Of a DNA stretch of 64,000 nt, positions 1-16,559 are shown in pieces. Under the pieces are notes generated by a model. That model was not told the DNA's origin and did no database searches. It saw only the letters and a program-made list of their open reading frames with translations. Position 1 is the first letter of the stretch, and each line of letters begins with the position of its first letter. Location: contig NC_085103.1 of the NCBI RefSeq assembly GCF_963422355.1, positions 1,667,231-1,731,230 of the forward strand. Direction: 5' to 3'. This DNA comes from Corticium candelabrum. Lineage: Eukaryota > Porifera > Homoscleromorpha > Homosclerophorida > Plakinidae. The position numbers and the translations under genes are program-made.

Positions 1-1999
1 CGACTCCAGCACCAATCGTCTATTTAGTAAGCAGAAGAGACCGCAATGCTAACAGAAGGATCGTCATGCTTTGAACACGTTGTGGAAAGGTAAAGACTGA
101 AGATCTAGCCCTTTTAGAAAGGCTTTATGAGGGAGGAGCTTACTTAATTCTTACAAGTTAGAGGGTTTTATGAGGGAGAACTTTACTTAATTCTTATGAC
201 AGAAGAGCTTAATCCCTGTCTGAGAGTTATTGACGACAATCAAGTTATTAGCGTGCACTTTTGGTGGTTCTGTTGCCCTTCTGCGAGAGGTTAGGAGAGT
301 CATGCGACTTCTGGTCGTTCATCTGAAAGCGTTGGAAGAGTCACGAAACATCTTGTTAATCTCTTACAAAGACAAGAAAGATCTTCACGTGAGAATAGGC
401 GCAAAGTCGCGTACATATAAAGCCGTCAATTGTTCGTAGCTTTGTGCTTTAAATTTTAGAGTGCCTATAGCCTACAAACGACTGCGTCAACGAATTCTGA
501 ACTTGAGCCCATGCAATTTATGTGTTTTAATACAAAGAATTATTTTCTGTTGAATTTCCCTTCATTTGACTTCAGGAAACTAACGCAAACACGATGTACA
601 AATGTATTCCACCCAGTGACGTACCTAGATCAAACCATTTCAGGGGGCTGCTTAACGTGATGATATAGCTAGGTAATAACAAATTGCGCACAAAAAGCCA
701 TTGTGACTACAAATTTATGCATACTTTTCATCTAAGGTCTGCTTCTCGAGATCGACTTTGGGATACCATGCTACTTTGCTAGTATCTTAATGATTATTAA
801 ATGATCGATTCCACGATGCCAAAAATGCAATCGACATATGCAGTATCTATCTCATTAAAAAAAGTCAACCAATAAACGTCATCATGCATGAGTCCCATTC
901 GAGCTATTCTATTTTTAAGTAGATTAGAAGCAGACCAAATAGTAGATTGTCCTTTAGATGAGCCGTGCCCTTCCGTAAAACCTCCGTAACTATATCACTG
1001 ATAGCGCCCCAATTGACGGACCGTGTGAATACTATGTCGCACATCAGGACGTTGGGTAGGGTACTTCAAGCAGTTAGGCATTTGCAATGCAATTAGCAAT
1101 GCAATTCCTACGGAGTGAATGTGTTATTCTCACCAAGGTGGAGTAGGAAAGGAATTGATGCACTCAATGGTCAATGGCCAGTGGGCGAGATTTTGACAAA
1201 GCTTGCAAGGATAGAATTCGTACGCCCGGTACAAGCTACACGCATAACTCGTCAGACTACACTTCGGTATTTCTGTCTGGCTTTGCCTTTTACATGTGTA
1301 CAATACGGATGTTTAGAAATACTAATCTAGGATAATCTATAATTTGATGAGAGCTACGTCCGTAACCCTTCGGATTTTCTAATTTCCGATTTTCAAAAAC
1401 TTTCATTTATTCTATTTCTAATTTTTGCTAACTATTTTGTAAGCAAAATTGGAATGTTTTTAATTTAAACTTGAATTACCAATTTTTAAAATTTTGCATT
1501 TGAACAAAAACATTAGAATATAAGTCAAATAATTTAAAAATTAAAAACTAAAACTAGAAATTTAACCATCTACCCCAGCCATCACAAGTAGCCTAGAGAT
1601 ATGCGCTTTAGCTCCCATCTCACCGTTTTCGCAAAAGAAAATGAGACCAGTCGTTGCAGTCTATTTCTAGCCCAAGTGTGAACACGGACTATGTCAAGAC
1701 CGAACAACGTGCGTTCGTCTACGGTAAGAAAAAGAACGGAACTTTTGCAGTAAACCCATCGGAATCTACAACAGCAGCAAAATACCAAATGAGAAGAAGC
1801 CGGCATGATTGCTCAGACAACGAGGAAATGAAGACGGCTGTACAATAAGTAGATGCTGATCAAGGTGCCCGCCTTCTAGAAAAACTCTCGTTTTATTTTG
1901 AAATCATTGCAACAAACTCTCCTTGCGTCCTTCCTGTCTACAGTATGGCAATGTCTGTCAGCAAACGACTACAACAACAACAGAAGAACGAGGACGAAT
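1..1999. other. Intergenic, no gene recognised
   Basis: Only short ORFs without recognisable domains occur here. A near-direct duplication of the phrase around GAGGGAGGAGCTTACTTAATT is seen at about 128-200. AT-rich low-complexity sequence lies at about 1,380-1,560. I see no splice-supported coding exon. Confidence 0.5.
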
Positions 2000-2194
2000 T
2001 AGAAGAAGCGGATGTTGGTGCAGAGGTCTGTTTCAAGAGCTCGACGAGACGATAGCACCTGCCCTCCAAATGAAGACAATGAATGCTTGGGACTATGTGG
2101 GCGTAACTGCGATTGCTGGTCGTTTGTTTGCGGTGAATGCTGTTTTAGTCAGGGATGCTGCGAACACAATCTCTGTTGTTGTGCTGACTTCTAG
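2000..2194 (+). pseudogene. Cysteine-rich exon-like segment, probably broken
   Basis: A 60-codon frame has 12 cysteines in its last 45 residues, spaced as C-x3-C-x3-C-x-C-x4-C-x2-CC-x4-CC-x4-CCC. The CC...GC-x-EH-x-CC arrangement recalls secreted cysteine-rich, phospholipase-A2-like modules in invertebrates. The frame closes with TAG straight after ADF, where related modules as I remember them keep a tryptophan, so a TGG-to-TAG change is possible. No convincing upstream exon or signal peptide was found. The assignment rests on cysteine pattern alone; the alternative is a chance ORF. Confidence 0.25.
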
Positions 2195-2330
2195 TCTTTT
2201 CCTGCCTTGTGCCAATTGGTATGAAATGTAAGTCTTATTCTCAGTATCCTGAATGTCTCTGAACTTCGTTCATTATGAGAGACGATGAGATAACGAATAA
2301 TTTGATGAAAGCTTCTTTCGATATTGCTCT

Positions 2331-2362
<32 letters not shown>

Positions 2363-2699
2363 GCTGTTGTTGTTATTTCGTTGTTGTATTTGCTTTTGTT
2401 GCTGAGCAAGGGAGTAATAGAGAAACATAAAGATGGTGCAATGTCACAACGCTGCTTAGAATGCCATTTAAGTCTAATTATGTATTAATTGCCTGCTATT
2501 CAGCAAAACTTGCAATCATAAAATTAAAAATTGCAACGAGTAATGCAAATACAGTGTATTCTTACACGCGTATTGACAATTTGTTCAATATCCGTACTCA
2601 AAGAAGATTGAAAATTATATCATCTCTATACACTACCTGCTTGCCATCCAACGAAGATTAATAACATAGTGCTTTGACAAGTTCAACGCTAATTAAATA
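2195..2699. other. Non-coding stretch with a (TTG)n tract
   Basis: A (TTG)n microsatellite of about 15 units with one CTG interruption lies at about 2,329-2,375. The rest is AT-rich with no supported exon. Confidence 0.6.
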
Positions 2700-3608
2700 C
2701 ACTGCACCATTCACAGGTCAAAATTGTCACCTTTCTGATCAAATTAGCATTTTGCCAAATCGAAGTTTGTAGTCAGATCAAATTCACAATGTGTCAAATC
2801 AAATTTGTAACCTGAAGAACCAAATTCGTTGTTGGTCAAATAAAAATTTAATCTGGACGAGGTCAAATATAATTAACAAGATATCTAATCAAATGCACAA
2901 GATGTCCAATCTATATCATACGTAGGATGCTCATTTGCGCCATGTAGGACTTCATGCAGTGCATGAATGATAATCAATGCCATTACACATTAATTAATTC
3001 ATCACAAAATTAATTAAGCTATACCTTCAGTATAGCAAAGCAACATATATCAAATCCTGGGAATCATTGTACTTGTTTATAGCGGGCCTGGGACACATGC
3101 AATAGTCTATAGTAGCGCATAAAGGATCTACTTAATCAATGAAGAAAAACTAAAAGTGCAAACCCTCGGCTGCTATGCAGCTTGAATATAATTAGTTGCA
3201 GAATTGTATGACGTGATAATAACTATTAAATAAGTTAAATTATTGATTTGGTCACGTGCTACGCGGTTGTCGTCCGAAACAAGGAAAATGTTACGGTTTA
3301 CTCAGCTAAACTTCAGCTACATGTACTAGGTCGTAAATCTTACTACTCATTTTCCTTGCGCACGAATGTTCCCACAACACGGAACGAGTGATTATGGCCG
3401 CGGCAAATCTAGTGTTCACGCAACAATACGTTCATCTAATTTTGAGCGGCAACACCTTGTCTAGCAACATACCAGACTGTAATAACAATGCCCTACGACA
3501 GTAGACACACCTACTAGATCCAGGAAAAATTGACTATGACACTCGCAACACAATTCCACATATTGATGCAACTACTTTGTCTTGTAACATAGGGTTGAAA
3601 CAATGAAA

Positions 3609-3753
3609 CAGGGGCGGATTCAGGATTTTCGGATGGGGGTTGCGTGACGTCACAAGGGTTAGGATCAGCCACGCCTCCAAATATAAATTAGCTGTTTAAT
3701 TATCTATACAATAGAACGGAAGTATGCGTCTAATATATAAAGCTCAAATTGTC

Positions 3754-3807
<54 letters not shown>

Positions 3808-5579
3808 TGTGTGTGTGTTCGCGTTTGGAGGCCACGTCTTCTGTCCGTTTGCAACCGAAATCGGCACGCACACTCGGTACGCACAGGGGAAGGTTTGCGT
3901 AAAAAAATAAAAAAATTACGCAACGGGTCTCCTGTCGAGGGGTCGACCCCCCGCGTAAAATTTCTCGATGACGCAAACACTACATATTCCGGTTTATTCG
4001 AACACACGCCCACACCAGTCCTGTGTAGACCGTATGCATCGTCGTCCTTCGCAAAAAAAACTTCGAGCGATCGAATATCTCTTGCCGACGAAACTTACTC
4101 TTCTATCGCTTTCGTTTCTCTCCAAATTCTGATTGCATTTGCACCGAATCCAACCTACACGTTTTCTGCAGCAAGCGCTACACGGCGAGTGTGTAGATTT
4201 CTATCGAAACAAGCGCGAACAGCAAGATTCGAATTCATTCAGCATATCCGGGACCTCGCAACAAAGATTGCACGTGACGTGTCCACAGACCTATCTTTAC
4301 ACTACAGTATCTTGCCCGTACGAAGGACGGGCCATGTATACTAGTTAATTAATAAATCTACAGTACTGGCCAATTTGAATTGATTTTGCAAGCCTACATG
4401 TCTTTCGCTAGACAGGCAAATGTTATTGCTCTTTTTTTTTTTCGAGAAAAGCTTATAGGTATAATCGACATATATGGTTTCATAAAATTGTGAATAATGT
4501 GACCATCAAATTTATTTTCATAAGATGGAAAATAACTACTTTGAAACATTAGCATTGCAAGAAAGTAACGAAGTGGTGGTGTTCGAGATGAGCCAAAAAG
4601 CCACGGTTTGATTTCAACTATCCCTTTCAGCCTTCATGTCCCAGAAGATGTGTTGGTACGGCTCACAGAGAGCCGTAACCGCCACACCTTTTTTCCTGGC
4701 TGCAAGCCTGAAATGCCTTGATTGTACAGAAAGAAGCCTTCACAAGGTTTTTTGAATGTCTTGGCAACTTGAAGTCTGAAAGGGTTAGCTTCTTTCAAGC
4801 CATGACTTTCTAGGCAAGCCAAACAAAGATGTCAACTGACGATGTGAAGCCGTTCAGCACGCTCTTTCATGTGCTGAATTGGCGCATTGTGTCCGATGTT
4901 CGCGTTTAGTAGGCTAAAACAAGCGTAGGAGTACCGTACGACTCACTCGGACTGTCCGACTGCTGGTATGCGGTCATCGCCACGCGATGACGTCACAGAA
5001 CCCCCGGGACCCCCTCTAGATCCGGAGGTGTGAAGCACCTGTGTTTGTCTAGAAACAATGTTAGTTTATTTCTATTCAAAACAGTGAACCTATGCGTGCG
5101 CAAACTAGATGGTACGGCCCACATCCGTCTAGTCGTTGGTCGACAAGACCGCCCACATCCGTTTAGTCGCCGATCCATAACAATCACTACTGTAACCAGG
5201 GGCTCCACCTCGGGTTAATTATAGTTAAAGGGGTCCAAACTAGAATAGTGGCACGCCCTGCATTCCTGAAAAAACAGTTATGAACATACTTAGGCACTGA
5301 ACGCAAGTGCATCTGAGATCAAGCAACCGTCTTGGAAAAAACAGCTGTTGGTCAGTAGCTGTTGCTTCGAAGACAGATATTAGCTGCATATGTACTAGCT
5401 GTACCTCTGTATAGCATGCACATTACCTGCCATCTTGGTAGCAGAAGGCATAAACATGTATCTATACCTGTAGGACAGAGGCCGTCCTTTTAGACGGGTA
5501 CTTTTAATCATGCTAGTAGATAGAGTTCAGAGAAGCGGAGGCCTGCTGGCCCTTTGGGCCCTTCATGGATCCGCCCCTG
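3609..5579. mobile_element. hAT-like non-autonomous element, nested
   Basis: It starts CAGGGGCGGATTCAGG and ends GGATCCGCCCCTG, which are inverted copies of each other. The same terminus recurs at 19,729/20,972 and 25,298/25,463 in this window. No transposase ORF is visible inside; a (TG)n tract lies at 3,759-3,820, and an 18-bp motif CCCACATCCGTNTAGTCG occurs twice near 5,119-5,171. Flanking bases do not show a clear target duplication, so the two ends might belong to different copies. Confidence 0.4.
3759..3820. repeat. (TG)n microsatellite
   Basis: Nearly pure TG repeat with single TTTG and TTCG interruptions near its 3' end. ORFs crossing it on both strands are dinucleotide artefacts. 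Confidence 0.9.
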
Positions 5580-6056
5580 CAACATACCTTACAGTAGAAA
5601 CAGCTCGTAGACCCAGAAACTACACATTAGCATCGCCATGATTACTTCTCTTTGCTACTTCTAATGGATATAAAAATTCGGAGCACTAAGTCATTGACCG
5701 ACATTTTGTGTACAGTTGTTGTGGAGATGAAGTGCAGTCAACACCTTTAATTAATCAAATTTGGACAATGTCAAATAAAATTTGCAAGATATCTAATTAT
5801 CTTTGCAAGTTTTATTTGACATCGTCCAAATGTGAAATGACCCACAACGAAGTTAGTGTGACTATTTTCATTTGGCGTAGAAAACTTTTGATTTGACTCA
5901 TTATGAATTAGATTTCACAGATTACAAACTTGTTGTGACATACTACAAAATTGATTGGACGTCTTGTGAATATGATCTGACTAGACAAACTACTTTGATT
6001 GAACAAACAAGAATTTGATGTAACAAGTGACAATTTTGCCTGTAAATACCGTAGTG

Positions 6057-11079
<5,023 letters not shown>

Positions 11080-11462
11080 TATACGTTATAGAGTGTATAC
11101 CCTTTAGATGTACAGTATATATACAGTATCTATACAGTACATTATACAGTATATTATACAGCATATATACAGTATATACACAGTATAGTATAATATACAG
11201 TATCCATACAGTATATTATAGAATAGAATACACAGTATCCATACAGTATCCTATACAACATATATAGAGTGTAGTATTCATGCAGTATACTATACAGTAC
11301 ATTATACAGTATTCCTACAGTATATACACAGCATATTATAGAATAGAATATAGATATATACAGGATCCATACAGTATATTATACAGTATCCGTACAGTAT
11401 ATTATATAGTAAATTATACAGTATATAATACAGTATATATCACAGTGTATTATACAACATAG

Positions 11463-11465
<3 letters not shown>
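11080..11465. repeat. TATACAGTAT-type minisatellite
   Basis: Degenerate units of about 10-12 bp around TATACAGTATA repeat over about 380 bp. A longer period of about 120 bp is visible: the phrase ATTATAGAATAGAATA recurs at about 11,217 and 11,336, each time in the same order relative to ATCCATACAGTAT. A pure (TG)n tract follows directly. Confidence 0.85.

Positions 11466-11466
<1 letters not shown>

Positions 11467-11556
<90 letters not shown>
11467..11556. repeat. (TG)n microsatellite
   Basis: Perfect TG dinucleotide run of about 45 units between the minisatellite and a (TATG)n stretch that leads into a SINE. Confidence 0.95.
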
Positions 11557-11558
<2 letters not shown>

Positions 11559-11608
11559 CAAATAAATATATAGATATATATGTATGTATGTACGTATGTA
11601 TTATGTAT

Positions 11609-11897
11609 GTGGCTCAATCGGTTAGAGTGTGCAGTTGGAGATTGGCAACATGAGGGACCTTTGGGTTAGAGTGCAAGTGTGGGAGGGCAACATACATAAG
11701 TTCCCTTGGGGAAGGAACTAACATGCAATTGCTTCTCTGTCAGTTCTGTCCAAGCAGCAAGTTTGAAGTTTGAAGTTTGAAGTGACTAAAGTACAAATGG
11801 TGACTGTACATGTGAATAGTGGTAGATTGTAACATGTAGCAAGTATTTAGCATCTGCAGTAACCTGGGCCCTAACGGCTCTTGTAACAAACAAAAAT
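11609..11897 (+). mobile_element. tRNA-derived SINE, copy 1
   Basis: The head has an A-box-like TGGCTCAATCGG at 11,610-11,621 and a weak B-box-like GGGTTAGAGTGC about 50 bp later. The body continues through TTCCCTTGGGGAAGGAACTA and a CTGTCAGTTCTGTCCAAG block to a tail AACCTGGGCCCTAACGG followed by AACAAAAATGTATGTA. The same order occurs in reverse complement at 49,685-50,015 and 50,128-50,428. All three copies are bordered by (TATG)n/(CATA)n. This copy has a 7-bp AAGTTTG triplication near its middle. The cloverleaf is incomplete, so this is not a tRNA gene. Confidence 0.8.
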
Positions 11898-12974
11898 GTA
11901 TGTATTATGTGTGTATAATTTTATACAAAAATTGACTTCCCACTTATAGTAAACAATTTGATGCATGCATGTACACACTGCTTATCGAGGTGCACTTGAA
12001 TATAGCTAGTAAGAAATACTAAAACAGACTAAAAATAATTTCAAAAAAATTTCAAGATTACGTTTATTATGGATCACATTAAATTTCATCCAATTAACTT
12101 TAATTTGATCTGTAGAGAAAGCAGTCTAGATATAGCTATGTGCATGGACAACGTTCAAAACTGTGAGCCCTTTTGAAAAAACTTCCAAATCGCTACACCA
12201 TGAACATGAAACAGCCAACTGTCGAGGTCTTCTCTGTCGCCTCCCAAGAATTTATCTAACAGAACGTGGACTAGTGAACGACGAGCACAGTTAGTTTTAC
12301 CCGTATCGTGGCCACTGATGGGGGCAGGACTGACAGAACGGACAGAAATTGAACGAGCATAGGAACTCTGCGGCTTCTCGACTTCGGCATAGCTAAGAAC
12401 TTGAACCTCTGACAAACGGAAACTTCAGAACAAAAATGGTTCTCCACCAAATGTATGTGTTGTGCACTACGTACGTACCCTTACTCTAGAGTCTCATAAC
12501 GGAAGTAGGAGTAGCTACACTCTAGAAACATTAACATAATTACTCTAGTAATGATAAGGTCTGTGGTCGTCACAAATCTTAGTCAATCAAGGCTCTGCCA
12601 TTCATGTTACAGCGATCGCCGTCGTGTAGTCCCGAAATGGAGTCCTGTCTCAATGTAGCCATCTATCGGTTCCAAATTGTGTGTATCTGTATGACACTGT
12701 TGTAATTGTAATTAAGTGTCGTCTTGGTGGGTTTAGTTGTCGCACGGAACGCGTACCTGCCCACTCCCACGCCCACACCCATTCTCATCCTAACTCAACC
12801 TAAACAAAATCGTACGCGACCGGACGCACCCAGATATGACTTCAACGGAGTAAAAACTCGTCTTTCGATCCCACTATGGGCATGGTTCACCATTGATAAA
12901 TGAAAGAGGGTGCCTAGCCTAGTTTCCATCCAGACAAATAGTAAAATATTGGTATGTGCATGATATCGATGACT
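11898..12974. other. Intergenic, with one exon-like minus-strand frame
   Basis: A minus-strand open frame at 12,155-12,415 (86 codons) contains a short GHDTGKT phrase that loosely recalls a P-loop but lacks the full G-x4-GK(S/T) spacing. It has no flanking exon that I can support. The remainder is unannotated. Confidence 0.3.
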
Positions 12975-15900
12975 AATCTCTTTGCGTCCGTTATATGGTA
13001 AGATTGTACAAAAGGTTCAGTTTTGAAACAACAGATGGGCTCTTTGAACCTTCTAGACTGACTATATGTCAAGACCATGCACTCCAAATGCACAATGTGT
13101 CATTTTTGTGTACGTAATGGCCATATCACTGCTGCTGATTTGTATAGTTGAATTCCACACGTAAGTGAGTTATCTCTCACGAATTAGTCTAACAAATTAG
13201 TACTTACTTTAGCTAAGATTAGTTAATTAATACTGCTTTTTATATATTACAACTCGTAGCAGATTGGTCAACACCCTCATTTCAAAATTCCTGATTCCGG
13301 GAGTGACTATAAGGAATACACAAAGCAATTTTAGTGTATACGCTTCTAATTGCTACGTCTGGGGTCTCTATTATTCTAATTTTTTCGTGATGAAGAAAAC
13401 GTACTGCCCTCGCTGCATGGAGAGCGCTTTCCGCAGGATAGAATGATATCTCATAATCTCTACCTCTTTAAAGGCTTGATGAAATGTCCAATTGAACTTG
13501 CTTGATTACAGCGACAATTCAATCCTGTTGCCTTGCACTAATCAAAAGTAAATATGTCAGCACCATGTACATCAATCATATCTGATACAGTGTGAGTTGT
13601 GATGTAAACAAAGACTGTAGTTTGCTAATGGGCCCAAACACGAGTAGCAACAACTCCATGAAAAAAGCATAAATTGCAATTAATGCAGCTAACCGACCAA
13701 ACTACAACAGCAAAGGCCATCATTGCAGTAGATTTGTCACTACATGAATGTCTATTCGTTTCAGTGTTTTAAAAAGAGCGCGGTTTGTACGCTCTCTTTA
13801 CTTAAACATGTTGACCTAAAGACCGAGCTAGCCCAACAACTTTTGGAACGAACTGACTCCAGTTGGTCAGCCCAGAATCAGCGACATTGTTGACAGGATT
13901 GGCAGGATCTCGAATAATTCTTTTAGCATTCCAGATTGATTGATATTGATATGTTGAGTCATAATACTTTGACCAAGCAATACTGCAATACAAACAAAAA
14001 TAGTTGTGACAGTCTGAGCATTATTAAACTAGTACATGAGATACTTCAATCGATCTTGTTGGACGAGTCTGGCGAGAGCTCCAATAATACCAATCTTTCG
14101 ATTGATGGCTATGAAACGTGAATTTGTGTTTAATTACAAGCATTAATTAAAACAGTTATTAATTAGTACTATTTTCTCTTGCTGAAAACGTCCTGCTAAC
14201 CTCCTCAGCTGCTCTGACCACCAGCAAAGACAAAAGATAAGATTTTGGTTTTTGACTTAGATGGCTCCACGCGACTTTTTCCTTTGCCCAGTGCTTCATG
14301 AAAATGATCACTTCTTTTACCTGTAATCAGTTCAATATATGTTTGACAAAAATAATATAGACTGATGTCTTAAAGTGTCTGTAAGAGTGCTCTGTTCAAA
14401 CCCCTTGGAGAACAGCTGGTTATGTGCCAAAAATGTTAAGGTTGTCGCTAATATAAAAGCGAGATACAATCTTTGAGCAACAGTGAGCATGGCTAATATA
14501 CCACATGAATCGTTCACCACATTGTATACGTATATATCTGCTCCAATAATTATATGTCTAGAAGTGTAATGGAAAGTACAAAATACACCTCATTTGATTG
14601 ACTCCTGATAAACTCCACTTGAAGTTTTACAGCAGCTGCAGAATACCTAAAAATAACGATGTTTAAGTTTTGTAAATTAAGAAAGAAAGAGTCTAACCTA
14701 CCACAGCCTTGCTTCTTCATTACGTTCGCTGTAGCAAAGATCAAACAGACCTTTGTATCCTTTCGGATCGAGCTCCCAGTCATAGCTTATAAGCAGATCT
14801 ACTTCCAATCCACTGCATTTGAATTGAAGAGCAAATCGAGTAATGAAGAAGTCCGTGCAACGAGGCAATGTCTGTGGAGCATCTTCTCCCAGTTCAGGAA
14901 ACGATTCTATGTTAGGCTGACCACGTGAAGCGCGCTCAATCAAATGTTGCAGGTTCTCAAGTTGAGAAGGCAGCCAGGTGTTATGCCTCTTCTGAGGTAA
15001 ATCTGGTAAAAATTAGTAAGTGAAATAGACAAACAATGTTACTTAACAAGCATTTCCAACATCTGTATTATTCAAATTGTTAAGCATGTACATTGTTACG
15101 CATGTTGCTTGAGTTCTTAATTTTATACTAACAATAATAGCCCCAAGATGTGAACTGCACAATGCCCGCTATATAAAATCAAACTGCACTAGCTAACCTT
15201 TGCTCATGATCACGATATCAATATCAGCTTTGCTACTTGTAGTTGTTCCCATACCAAGAGATCCTGCCTCAATGACCTGTGACACTTTAAACGGTGCATT
15301 CACCTAATACACAAACCCGCAATAAATTTCTCCGTTTAGTGCAACATCAATTCTACTACAACCAAAGCGCTAGATGGGTCTCAAAAATTTGGATTGTCAA
15401 AACTGAATCTGAACATGTGACGCTAGAGAACTTTTTCTATGCTAAAATTCAAATTATATTACATATTCGACGACATAGTTGTCAATACCACCACAAATCT
15501 AGAGTTTGCGACCTCGGCGAACCGCTGGCAGTGCCATGCTTATCTCTGTATTCTCATTGCTTACGCGTAACATGTCTAAACTAAGATGTTCTAGGACTGC
15601 TTGATTCTCCAACAACCCGAGATTAATTATTTAAATATAACAATACTTTTAGAGAACCATGCCCTCAAATACTGGGGATAGCGCCTAACCTACTAGTAGC
15701 CAATGTGGTACGTGTCGCCCATGCTACGTACACCAACTCTGAAACTGCAAACCACGCCCTATGATCACATAGTTCTACTTTCGATTTTATCAAAAGCATG
15801 GGCGTCGTGCCGTTTGATTACTTAAACATCTTTACCACGCATTAGCAAGTTACCAAAGGACTATCAATCTCTAGCATTGACTTTGCAAATGCAAATTTGC

Positions 15901-16260
15901 GTAGTTACTAAACAAACAGCGAAACTCGATACCACGCCCCACTTGTAATCCGAGCGACACACTGCTCAATGAAACGCAACTAGCAGCTCAACCAATGTAA
16001 AATGGAATTTTATACCTCCTTGTACAACATAGAAAGACAAAGCTAAGCCGTCTGCAGTTGCATCATACTAGCTGGAGTCCAATTTACCTGAAAGTAACGC
16101 ACTAGGTAGCTAACGATCTTCCGTTGCTTCTGTAAGCTGTGTGGATTAGGCGCAGCTTCTTGAAACCATTGTGAAAACATTTTTAGCCGACAGCTAATCT
16201 AGAACTTGCGGCTAGAGACAGAGAACTATTGTAGCGCACGCTAGCAAGAGTTATTGCTTC
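12975..16260. repeat. Left arm of a large inverted duplication
   Basis: The reverse complement of this arm matches about 31,930-35,610. Homology begins around 12,975 (TTTGCGTCCGTTATATGG) and continues through the OAS 3' flank, all seven OAS exons, all introns and about 80 bp upstream of the OAS start. The arm is about 0.4 kb shorter than the right arm, accounted for by a 144-bp MITE and a partial exon-3 duplication present only on the right. Introns remain alignable, so the duplication is fairly recent or has been maintained. Confidence 0.9.
13802..16180 (-). CDS. OAS: 2',5'-oligoadenylate synthetase, intact left copy
   Basis: OAS makes 2',5'-linked oligoadenylates from ATP. Minus-strand exons: 16,180-16,088; 15,303-15,198; 15,002-14,702; 14,646-14,589; 14,320 to about 14,170 (or 14,201); about 14,108-14,045; 13,982-13,802. 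Frames join without stops to about 317 codons (about 302 with the shorter exon-5/6 choice). Exon 2 carries the nucleotidyltransferase loop GSLGMGTTTSSKADIDIVI with its D-x-D pair; exon 3 carries the third aspartate in LEVDLLISYD; exon 5 has the FMKHWAKEK helix; the last exon has RDPANPVNNV, the usual OAS1-C ending (DPADPTNNV in relatives). ATG chosen because it opens the conserved first exon. Sponge OAS proteins are reported to work without double-stranded RNA; whether this one does cannot be read here. The exon 5/6 junction is the least certain part. Confidence 0.88.
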
Positions 16261-16431
16261 GTCTGACACCTCTAGAAAGTGCACATGACTTTAGTTTTCG
16301 CTTGATCGGTGGTAGCGTGCTGACTCCCTCATCTGCGATAGCGAAGATTTAGTGTAAAAACGAAGCTTGCTGCTTGAGGACTGGGGCTCGTATTGTCGTG
16401 ATGCGAACTAGAAGAGATTTCGATTGCACAC

Positions 16432-16548
16432 TGTCGTGTATACAATTGCTAGCCGTGTATTGTCAACTACTAACTCAAACTACCACAACTAGAGTCCTGC
16501 GCAAACTCTAATGCTAACCGAAAACATGCAACTAATTAATCTACTACT
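16432..16548 (-). repeat. Gypsy 3' LTR
   Basis: 117 bp, matching 21,836-21,953 at nearly every position (shared blocks TGTCGTGTATACAATTGC and TGCAACTAATTAATCTA). Its last base differs from the expected CA end. Confidence 0.85.
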
Positions 16549-16559
16549 CTCCTTTTTCC

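Larger units (their letters stand above)
2700..6056. mobile_element. Possible DNA transposon with inverted subterminal repeat arrays
   Basis: The segment at 2,700-2,925 and the reverse complement of 5,738-6,056 are recognisably the same sequence. Both begin CACT(G/A)C, then share an ACAGG...CAAAATTGTCAC block, followed by a degenerate array of about 20-22-bp units built on TCAAATT. Terminal CACTA-like ends with subterminal short repeats are typical of EnSpm/CACTA elements. No transposase remains inside. The flanking trinucleotides (ATA and CCA) do not match, so the family assignment is tentative. A hAT-like element (3,609-5,579) appears to sit inside it. Confidence 0.4.

Noticed and set aside
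3724..4344. A 206-codon plus-strand ORF
   Set aside because: It starts in a TG microsatellite, has no recognisable domain and lies inside a non-autonomous transposon.
11609..11690. A tRNA gene
   Set aside because: An A-box-like motif is present, but no full acceptor or anticodon stem can be drawn and the unit repeats as a SINE with a non-tRNA body.
12155..12415. A P-loop GTPase/NTPase exon on the minus strand
   Set aside because: GHDTGKT lacks the full G-x4-GK(S/T) spacing and there is no second motif or partner exon.
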